Origin: JBAWAP01 sp049589355
GTDB lineage: Bacteria; Chloroflexota; Anaerolineae; VGOG01
Length of the DNA: 9,939 bases
NCBI GenBank assembly: GCA_049589355.1
Contig: JBAWAP010000168.1
Location: forward strand, 1 to 9,939
Direction: 5' to 3'
Numbering within the stretch: position 1 is the stretch's first letter; every line of letters starts with the position of its first letter. The notes below the pieces were generated by a model. That model saw only the letters and a list, made by a program, of their open reading frames with translations. It was not told where the DNA came from and did not search any database. Below are positions 4,937 to 9,939 of this stretch, piece after piece. The position numbers and the translations under genes are program-made.

Positions 4937-6076
4937 ATGGCTGATAGCGATCCTAAGGCAATGCTCAATGCCCTTTTACAGCCCTGGCACGAGGCCGTGG
5001 GCGATCCAGCCAAGGCTCAACAGGAGGTGCTACATCGCCTCCTGAAGAGCTACGCTCAGACCGATTACGGGGCGCAGCACGGCGCGGCCCAAATCGAGGC
5101 CATCGAGGACTACCGGCGCGCCTTCCCAGTGGCTACCTATGAAGACTACCGGCCGTTCATCCAGCGGGTGATGGCTGGCGAGTTGAGCCTGCTCCTCAAC
5201 GAAGAGCCGATTGGCTGGGCCATCACTCGGGGCACGACCAAGGGCGAGTCCAAGTTCATCCCCATGACGCCCACCGACCTGCAAATGCGCGTCAGCGCGG
5301 GTCGGGCGATGATGAACTACGTGGTCACCAGTGGCCGATACGATTTATTTCAGGGCGTCAACCTGAATCTGAATTTCCCCTCGGTGGTGGGGACGGTGCA
5401 GGTTGGGGAACAGGAGTTGGAATATGGCTATAGCTCTGGCATCTACACTAAATACGTATCGGCCCGCACCCCCGTCCGCTCGGCCCCGACGCAAGACGAA
5501 ATTGACGCCCTGGGCGGGGGCAAAACCACCCGCGATTGGGAGGCGCGCTTTGAGCTGGCTTACCAGAAGTGCAAGGATGAAAACGTTACCCTGGTAGGTG
5601 GCGTAGCTCCGACCGCTCGCGATTTCGGCCGGTATCTGCACCGGGTGCACGGCGTCTATCCCAAGGACCTGTGGCAGACCCAGATCATGACGCTGGGCAG
5701 CGTGCCAGGCATCAATACCCGCTATCAGTCCACGCTCCGGGCCCTCTATGGGCCAGTCGCCATCCGCGAGATCTACGGAGCCACCGAGGGCATGTTCGGC
5801 CAGCAGCGGGACGAGCGCCGGGCGTGGGTGCCCAACTATGATCTTTTCTTCTTTGAAGTGAAGACCAGGTCGGGCATCAAGATGTTGCACGAGATGCGCC
5901 CCGGCGAGATGGGCAGCCTGATCGTCTCCACTCCTATCCTGCCCCGCTACGAAATCGGCGACCTGATTCGCGCCTTCCGGCCGCCCTATTTCCGCTGCAT
6001 CGGCCGCGACCGGTGGTGGACTCCCCTGCGCTATGCTTGGGATGAGTTCAGTACATTGAATCTGGGTCGGCTGTAG
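4937..6076 (+). CDS. GH3-family acyl-adenylating protein, short form, copy 1
   Basis: This 379-residue protein belongs to the GH3 auxin-responsive promoter family of the adenylate-forming superfamily. Characterised plant members adenylate a carboxylic acid and conjugate it to an amino acid. The nucleotide-binding motifs are present: TRGTTKGESK at 97-106, YGATEG at 280-285 and YEIGDL at 338-343. Plant GH3 proteins are about 600 residues and typical bacterial ones about 500-550. This one ends about 35 residues after the third motif, at LNLGRL, so the C-terminal domain that normally closes over the active site is missing. The neighbouring paralogue ends at the same homologous point. AGGAGG lies 7 nt before the ATG. 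The second GH3 gene follows after 7 nt, so they form an operon. The substrate is unknown. Family assignment is firm; enzymatic activity of the short form is not. Confidence 0.88.
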   Translation: MADSDPKAMLNALLQPWHEAVGDPAKAQQEVLHRLLKSYAQTDYGAQHGAAQIEAIEDYRRAFPVATYEDYRPFIQRVMAGELSLLLNEEPIGWAITRGTTKGESKFIPMTPTDLQMRVSAGRAMMNYVVTSGRYDLFQGVNLNLNFPSVVGTVQVGEQELEYGYSSGIYTKYVSARTPVRSAPTQDEIDALGGGKTTRDWEARFELAYQKCKDENVTLVGGVAPTARDFGRYLHRVHGVYPKDLWQTQIMTLGSVPGINTRYQSTLRALYGPVAIREIYGATEGMFGQQRDERRAWVPNYDLFFFEVKTRSGIKMLHEMRPGEMGSLIVSTPILPRYEIGDLIRAFRPPYFRCIGRDRWWTPLRYAWDEFSTLNLGRL

Positions 6077-6082
6077 TTAGAT

Positions 6083-6096
6083 ATTGGAGATTGGAT
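6083..6096 (+). repeat. two heptamers at the junction of the GH3 genes
   Basis: ATTGGAG and ATTGGAT stand in tandem at 6083-6089 and 6090-6096, followed by the related ATTTGGA, directly after the stop codon of the first GH3 gene. They cover the possible translation start of the second gene and supply its only Shine-Dalgarno-like GGAG (6086-6089). Confidence 0.45.
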
Positions 6097-7259
6097 ATTT
6101 GGAAGAGTATCGCGATTTTATCCAGGTTTTTGTCGAATTATGGCACCAGGGGTTGGAAGATCCGGCCCGAACCCAGGCGCAGACGTTGGAGTGGCTGGTC
6201 GAGGGGTACGCCCGGACGGTCTATGGTCAGGAGTGCAGCGCGGCCGATCTATTGGCTCTGGCTGACGATCCATCCCGCTTTTTCGAGGCCTATCGGCGCG
6301 CCTTTCCCGTCGTCACCTACGAAGAGATCAAACCCTGGATTGAGCGGGTCATCGCCGGCGAGGTCGAGGCGCTGTTGCCGGAGCCGCCCGTGGCCTGGGC
6401 CATGACCCGGGGCACCACGCGGGGCACCCCCAAGCGCATCCCCATCACCGATACCGACCTGGGCATCCGCGTGGCTGCCGCTCGCGGCTTGCTCAACCAC
6501 CTGTTGCGGACCGACCAGCTCGATGCCATCGGCGGCTATAGCCTCAACCTCAATTATCCTTCCGTGGTGGGGACGATGGACGTGGCCGGGCAGGAGACCC
6601 CTTACGGTTTCAGCTCCGGCATCTATGTTAAGCACGCGGCAGCCGCTACCCCCGTCGAAATCCTGCCAGCTCAAGAGGAGATTGATGCCCTGGGTGGAGG
6701 CACCACCCCCGGTGCCTGGGAGCGCCGCTTCGAGATGATCTACCAGCGCACCAAAGACGCGCCCATCACTATGTGTGCCGGAGTCTGTCCCTCCATCATC
6801 CAGTTTGGGCATTTCCTCCAGCGCCGCCACAAGGTGTTGCCCAAGCAGTTGTGGCCCATGCGCGTTATCGCCGCAGCCAGCGTCCCCGACATTCACACCA
6901 AGTACAAGCCGGCCCTGCGTGCCCTCTACGGCCCCGTAGACGTGGTCGAGATGTACATCGCCACCGAGGGCACCTTTGCCCAACAGCGAGACGAGCGCTG
7001 CCTGCTGGTGCCCAATTTTGACTTGTATGTGTTCGAGGTGGAAGTAGCGGGCGGACAGGTCAAGATGCTGCACGAGATGCGCCCCGGCGAGGTTGGCAGC
7101 CTCATCGTCTCCACGCCGGTGCTGCCCCGCTATCGCATCGGCGACCTGATTCGTGCCTTCGACCCGCCTTACTTTCGCTGCATCGGTCGCGAGGGCCGTT
7201 GGACCAGGTTGCGCTATTGGCTGGACGGAATCATCAACCTGGACTTTGGCCGTGCCTAA
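6084..7259 (+). CDS. GH3-family acyl-adenylating protein, short form, copy 2
   Basis: This is the tandem paralogue of the upstream GH3 gene, up to 391 residues, with close similarity over the full length (shared blocks include YRRAFPV, SVVGT, HEMRPGE and YFRCIGR). Motif I is TRGTTRGTPK at 108-117, motif II is YIATEG at 291-296 (I replaces the G of YGATEG), and motif III is YRIGDL at 350-355. It too lacks the C-terminal domain and ends at LDFGRA. No ATG is available near the 5' end. TTG at 6084 gives 391 residues. TTG at 6099 gives 386 residues, and its GGAG at 6086-6089 lies 9 nt away, so 6099 may be the real start. It is translated from the same mRNA as copy 1, possibly by coupling. Retention of two copies suggests distinct substrates or a heteromer (inference). 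Confidence 0.87.
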   Translation: MEIGYLEEYRDFIQVFVELWHQGLEDPARTQAQTLEWLVEGYARTVYGQECSAADLLALADDPSRFFEAYRRAFPVVTYEEIKPWIERVIAGEVEALLPEPPVAWAMTRGTTRGTPKRIPITDTDLGIRVAAARGLLNHLLRTDQLDAIGGYSLNLNYPSVVGTMDVAGQETPYGFSSGIYVKHAAAATPVEILPAQEEIDALGGGTTPGAWERRFEMIYQRTKDAPITMCAGVCPSIIQFGHFLQRRHKVLPKQLWPMRVIAAASVPDIHTKYKPALRALYGPVDVVEMYIATEGTFAQQRDERCLLVPNFDLYVFEVEVAGGQVKMLHEMRPGEVGSLIVSTPVLPRYRIGDLIRAFDPPYFRCIGREGRWTRLRYWLDGIINLDFGRA

Positions 7260-7268
7260 TTGAGAGTT

Positions 7269-7366
7269 AGAAACCAGGTTTTTCGTTAGCAAATGTCCTT
7301 CTGTGCCCCAGAGAGTTTCAAAGGCGGCAGTTTGTTTGCTCAGACAAGGACAAAAACCTGGTTTCT
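7269..7366 (-). mobile_element. 98-bp MITE-like element, copy B, inverted relative to copy A
   Basis: It has the same 15-bp terminal repeats as copy A, at 7269-7283 and 7352-7366, and the same total length. Read on the minus strand its interior aligns with copy A through CCTTGTCTGA, a CTCTG-GGCACAGAAG block and a closing segment. Its own inner pairings (GTCCTT with AAGGAC, AGCAAA with TTTGCT) also predict a hairpin. The flanks are TT on both sides. It occupies nearly all of the 112-bp gap between the convergent GH3 and radical SAM genes, where the hairpin could serve as a bidirectional terminator. Confidence 0.75.
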
Positions 7367-7371
7367 TTTCA

Positions 7372-8781
7372 TCATCGGAACCTTGGCACCAGGCCCCGGA
7401 CGGCTTGTTTGCCGATGTAGGCCAACATCCTCCGCACCATCCGCCGCCTCCAGGCATTGCGCGAGAAAATGCCTCGCACCAGCCTGATCGGGTCGAAATA
7501 GACGCTGGTAAAGGCCCACCCGGTATAGTTCCAGACCTGCTGGCGAGTCATGTGTTGAGTAGGCATGAGGACATGGCCCATGTCGAAGCGGGCATAGTCG
7601 GCAGGGAGTTCGATCCACCCTTTCGTTACCGCCTCCTCATAGGCCTGGGTGCCGGGGAACAGGGTGTACATCGTAAAGATGGGAAAGTCCACGTCGAGCT
7701 GCTTGATGAGGCGCACCTTCTGCTCGAAGGTGCGCGGGCTGTCGGTGGGCAGGCCGACGATCATCATTCCCTGGCAGACGATGTCATTTTGGCGCAGCAA
7801 TCGCACTGCCTCTCGGACCGTCTCGGTGCTCAGTCGCTTGTTCAGCTCGTCCCGTTGCTCGTCGTTGGCGGCCTCGATGCCGATTTGCACCATGCGATTG
7901 CCGGCCCGCCGCATCAGGGGTAACAGGTCCTTGTACTTGACCAGCAGATCGGCCCGCCCCTGGTAATACCAGTCCACGTCAATCCCACGCCGCAGAATCC
8001 CCTCGCAAATGGCCGCCATGTGATCGCGGTCCACGTTGAAGCAGTCGTCGCCAAACCAGATGTTGTTTCGCCCGTACCGGTTCACCAGAACGTCAAGTTG
8101 CTCGACGACCATCTCTGGGTCGTAAGGACGCCAACCGGCGCGCCAAAAGGGCCATTCAGAGCAAAAGGTGCACTTGAAGGGGCAGCCCCGGCTGGCCAGG
8201 ACCGTGGCAAAAGTGCCGCCCAGTTCCGGCCAGCGGTAGCGCTCCATCGGCAACAGGTGAAAAGCGGGCATGGGCAACGTTGTCACGTCCACAGGGAGTG
8301 GTGCAGGGGTCTCCACTATCTGGTCGTTCTGGCGAAAGTTGATGCCCGGCACGCGCTCCAATCCCTCGCCGGCGTCCAGTGCCCGCACCAGGTCCACCAG
8401 AATCCGATCCCCTTCGCCGCGCACCACCACGTCCACCTTGGGCATTGTTTTCAGTGTCTCCTCGGCGGTGAAGGTCACGTGAGGGCCACCCAGAGCAATG
8501 ATCGCTTGGGGTGCTGCCTCGCCGGCAATGCGGACGGCGCGGCTGACTTCGGGTACTTGGGGTGTGTAAACTGTGATGCCGACCAGGTCGGGGCGAGCCT
8601 GGGCAATAGCCGCCTCCATCCCGTCCCAACCGATCCCCAGCGCGTTGGCGTCCAGGATCTCGACCGGGATGTCAGCGACTTCCAGGCAGGCGGCCAGTGT
8701 GGCCAATCCCAAGGGCAGTGCTGCAACATCCCCCATCATCTCCCAGGGGACTTTGGGGGGCTCTAGTAGGAGAACACGCAT
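7372..8781 (-). CDS. cobalamin-binding-domain radical SAM enzyme
   Basis: This 469-residue protein has the two-domain layout of B12-dependent radical SAM enzymes (the BchE/methyltransferase group). The N-terminal ~150 residues look like a Rossmann-type B12-binding domain (MRVLLLEPP, DLVGITVYTPQ, ALGGPHVTF, VVVRGEGD). The radical SAM cluster motif CPFKCTFC has cysteines at 200, 204 and 207, with the rest of the TIM barrel following (WFGDDCF, IGIEAANDEQ, MIVGLPTDS). The B12 domain lacks an evident DxHxxG motif, as is common in this class. Known members methylate or cyclise unactivated carbons; the substrate here cannot be named. The C terminus has a basic tail (RRRMVRRML). The start at 8781 has AAAGG about 7 nt upstream, a modest site. 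It is convergent with the GH3 pair and downstream of the 8866-9279 gene on the same strand. No good promoter is seen between them. Confidence 0.9.
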   Translation of the reverse strand: MRVLLLEPPKVPWEMMGDVAALPLGLATLAACLEVADIPVEILDANALGIGWDGMEAAIAQARPDLVGITVYTPQVPEVSRAVRIAGEAAPQAIIALGGPHVTFTAEETLKTMPKVDVVVRGEGDRILVDLVRALDAGEGLERVPGINFRQNDQIVETPAPLPVDVTTLPMPAFHLLPMERYRWPELGGTFATVLASRGCPFKCTFCSEWPFWRAGWRPYDPEMVVEQLDVLVNRYGRNNIWFGDDCFNVDRDHMAAICEGILRRGIDVDWYYQGRADLLVKYKDLLPLMRRAGNRMVQIGIEAANDEQRDELNKRLSTETVREAVRLLRQNDIVCQGMMIVGLPTDSPRTFEQKVRLIKQLDVDFPIFTMYTLFPGTQAYEEAVTKGWIELPADYARFDMGHVLMPTQHMTRQQVWNYTGWAFTSVYFDPIRLVRGIFSRNAWRRRMVRRMLAYIGKQAVRGLVPRFR

Positions 8782-8813
8782 ATCCCAACCTTTCGGCCGA
8801 TGGTGATGGTGAA

Positions 8814-8847
8814 AAGCCTTGCGGGGTTCTGAACCCTCGCAAGGCTT
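8814..8847 (-). terminator. strong hairpin between the small membrane protein gene and the radical SAM gene
   Basis: AAGCCTTGCG at 8814-8823 pairs with CGCAAGGCTT at 8838-8847. An inner GGGTT/AACCC stem closes on a 3-nt loop with one bulged base. On the minus strand it is followed by a short U-rich run (UUUUC). It lies 19 bp past the stop of the 8866 gene. Because only about 30 bp remain before the radical SAM start and no promoter is evident there, it may act as a leaky terminator or processing site. Confidence 0.6.
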
Positions 8848-8865
8848 ATTTGAGGTGCGTCCTGG

Positions 8866-9279
8866 TCATTGGCCCCCGACAAAGCGGCTCAGGATGATAC
8901 TCACGCCGATGGCGATCAGGACCAATGCCCCGACCACGTCCCATCTCGTCAGTTCCCCCAGCCCGATGCCCACCAGGATGAACCCGAAAATGATGCTACC
9001 GGTCACTGGCCGCCGGTAGGCTGGCACGAGCAGGCGAACGAGCACTCCCAGGAGCACGATCACCCCGGCTCCGATAAAGATGACAGGCCAGGCCTCCGCG
9101 CGGATTCCCAGGTTGTCCAGAATCCCCACGTTCTCCGCGATCAGCACCAGCCCGGCCCAGATGAGGACAAGGGCCCACATGGCGGCGTTGAGCGGATCGC
9201 GGCGCCACTTCTCGTCCCAACTCTCCTTTCTACCCTTCTCGTCTTTTTCTTCTTTCTCGTCGCGTGGTCGTTCAGACAT
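8866..9279 (-). CDS. small four-helix membrane protein, LiaI/LiaF-like transmembrane region (DUF5668-like)
   Basis: This 137-residue protein has a highly charged N terminus (1-30, rich in E, K, D and R), followed by four predicted membrane helices at about 32-50, 62-83, 93-109 and 115-132. The second contains AEAWPVIFIGAGVIVLLGVL, which echoes the WPVLLI-type helix of the two LiaF-like proteins in the window; no extracytoplasmic beta domain is attached. AAGGAGG at 9285-9291 sits 5 nt before the ATG, and a near-consensus promoter lies at 9309-9336. Function is unknown. Family resemblance suggests a role in membrane-envelope homeostasis or as a partner of LiaF-like proteins. The following radical SAM gene may be reached by read-through past the hairpin at 8814-8847. 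Confidence 0.8.
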   Translation of the reverse strand: MSERPRDEKEEKDEKGRKESWDEKWRRDPLNAAMWALVLIWAGLVLIAENVGILDNLGIRAEAWPVIFIGAGVIVLLGVLVRLLVPAYRRPVTGSIIFGFILVGIGLGELTRWDVVGALVLIAIGVSIILSRFVGGQ

Positions 9280-9308
9280 GATTTCCTCCTTGTGAGTGAT
9301 ATGCCAGC

Positions 9309-9336
9309 ATTATATCATGCATTTCAGGATAGTCAA
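9309..9336 (-). promoter_or_regulatory. near-consensus extended -10 sigma-70 promoter
   Basis: On the minus strand, TTGACT (9331-9336) and TATAAT (9309-9314) are separated by 16 nt, and TGA directly precedes the -10, an extended -10. It would begin transcription roughly 20 nt upstream of the ATG at 9279, just before the Shine-Dalgarno sequence. It is the strongest promoter-like sequence in the window. Confidence 0.75.
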
Positions 9337-9356
9337 AACTAAGCGCACCTCCTTTC

Positions 9357-9521
9357 TTAGCCTACCTGGCTGTTCTCAACGCGGAACGCCCATGGGCAGA
9401 AGGGCATGATCCGCACCTTAGTCGAGTGGTCCATGATCTGCAGTCCACCGGACCCCTCGGATTCGAAGCCTATTAGATGGGTGTCCAATTCTTTATTGGA
9501 AGGCCCTTCCCGTATCCAGTC
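9357..9521 (-). pseudogene. short coding-looking remnant, unrecognised
   Basis: On the minus strand a 54-codon frame runs from just after a stop at 9522-9524 to TAA at 9357-9359. It includes GFESEGSGGLQIMDHSTKVR and MPFCPWAFRVENSQVG. Third positions are mostly G or C, as in the neighbouring genes. Only the last 25 codons follow an ATG (9434), and no good ribosome binding site precedes it. It begins 10 bp after the AIM24 stop in a different frame. It may be the C-terminal relic of a lost gene or a small gene with a non-ATG start. I do not recognise the sequence. Confidence 0.25.
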
Positions 9522-9531
9522 CTAGAGTCTG

Positions 9532-9939
9532 CTACTGCTGCAAGAGCTTGATCGCTCCACCTATGATCGAACCCTCATCCATACTCTTCCCACCCGCCGT
9601 GGGCGCGAATTCCAGGATGCGGTCGGCCAGGCGGGAGAATGGCAGCGATTGGAGCCAGATGCGGCCGGTCCCTTGCAGGGTCGCCAGGAACAGTCCCTCA
9701 CCACCGAAGATCATAGACTTCAGGTTGCCTGCCCGCTGGATGTCGTAGCTGATGGTATTCTCGAAGGCGACGATGCACCCGGTATCTACCATGATTTTCT
9801 CGTTGTTGAGAGGCTTCTCTACGATGGTGCCGCCGGCGTGGACGAAAACCATGCCATCGCCAAGGAGCCGTTGGAGAATGAAGCCCTCGCCGCCGAAGAG
9901 CCCGGCCCCTAGCTTCTTGTTGAACGCAATGCTCAACTC
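9532..9939 (-). CDS. AIM24/TIGR00266-family protein, C-terminal part, truncated by the window edge
   Basis: The 135 visible codons match the C-terminal half of AIM24-like (TIGR00266) proteins: KLGAGLFGGEGFILQRL, VDTGCIVAFE, SYDIQ, MIFGGEGLFLATL and GRIWLQSLPFSRLADRI. The two GGEG-type glycine turns mark the repeated beta-sandwich of this family. Full-length members are about 220-260 residues. The frame remains open through the window edge, so the true start lies beyond 9939; the TTG at 9934-9936 is probably internal. Yeast Aim24 is mitochondrial, and bacterial members are of uncertain function. The C terminus ends naturally after GGAIKLLQQ. Confidence 0.88.
   Translation of the reverse strand, partial: ELSIAFNKKLGAGLFGGEGFILQRLLGDGMVFVHAGGTIVEKPLNNEKIMVDTGCIVAFENTISYDIQRAGNLKSMIFGGEGLFLATLQGTGRIWLQSLPFSRLADRILEFAPTAGGKSMDEGSIIGGAIKLLQQ

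Noticed and set aside
5345..5890. 181-codon open frame on the minus strand over the first GH3 gene
   Set aside because: It is fully antisense to the GH3 coding sequence, with no motif and no convincing start site.
6249..7457. 402-codon open frame on the minus strand over the second GH3 gene
   Set aside because: It is antisense to a gene with clear GH3 motifs, its N-terminal part is the translation of the copy B repeat, and its composition (His, Gly, Ala, Gln rich) is typical of an antisense frame in GC-rich DNA.
8020..8766. 248-codon open frame on the plus strand over the radical SAM gene
   Set aside because: It is antisense to a gene with an intact CxxxCxxC motif and rich in His, Gln and Val, as expected from a shadow frame.
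9455..9480. TTCGAA-containing segment resembling a tRNA T-arm
   Set aside because: I could not find a matching acceptor stem, D-arm or anticodon arm on either strand at suitable distances, and the segment reads as coding on the minus strand.

Overview
The window looks like a GC-rich bacterial chromosome segment, most plausibly from the Chloroflexota (Anaerolineae or a relative). This is an inference. It rests on the gene families present (LiaF-like membrane proteins, a MalT-like LuxR ATPase relic, bacterial GH3 proteins, a B12-type radical SAM enzyme, an AIM24 protein) and on the density of short dispersed repeats, several of which run into genes. No rRNA, tRNA, CRISPR array, phage gene or transposase gene was seen.

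Layout. (1) 1-1222: an ABC-2-type ATPase gene on the minus strand. Its stop codon adjoins an inverted array of 8-bp repeats that forms a hairpin. (2) 1313-1640: the first ~60 codons of a MalT-like LuxR regulator behind a good promoter. The homology ends exactly at a 7-bp tandem repeat, so this is a gene relic. (3) 1673-4682: a minus-strand operon of three membrane-protein genes. Two encode LiaF/toast-rack type proteins with a 21-residue repeat; the middle one encodes a polytopic protein with a 53-residue repeat. The operon ends in a clear rho-independent terminator. Both gene junctions carry palindromic repeats. (4) 4683-4936: a divergent control region holding a 98-bp MITE-like element and an extended -10 promoter for the plus-strand genes. 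(5) 4937-7259: two tandem paralogous GH3-family (adenylate-forming, acyl-amido synthetase-like) genes. Both end just after the third nucleotide-binding motif and lack the usual C-terminal domain. (6) 7260-7371: a second copy of the 98-bp element, inverted, between convergent genes. (7) 7372-8781: a cobalamin-binding radical SAM gene on the minus strand. (8) 8814-9336: a small four-helix membrane protein gene related to the N-terminal part of the LiaF-like proteins, with a near-consensus sigma-70 promoter upstream and a hairpin downstream. (9) 9357-9521: a short coding-looking remnant. (10) 9532-9939: the C-terminal part of an AIM24/TIGR00266-family gene that runs off the right edge.

How the genes might work together. 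The three-gene operon and the 8866-9279 gene look like membrane-envelope sensing or scaffold proteins. The GH3 pair and the radical SAM enzyme look metabolic, with unknown substrates, and no shared pathway can be shown from sequence alone. The most distinctive features are the paired 98-bp terminal-inverted-repeat elements, the truncated GH3 tandem, the strict 21-residue GSGP ladder, and several repeat families that sit at or inside gene ends and sometimes code in frame.
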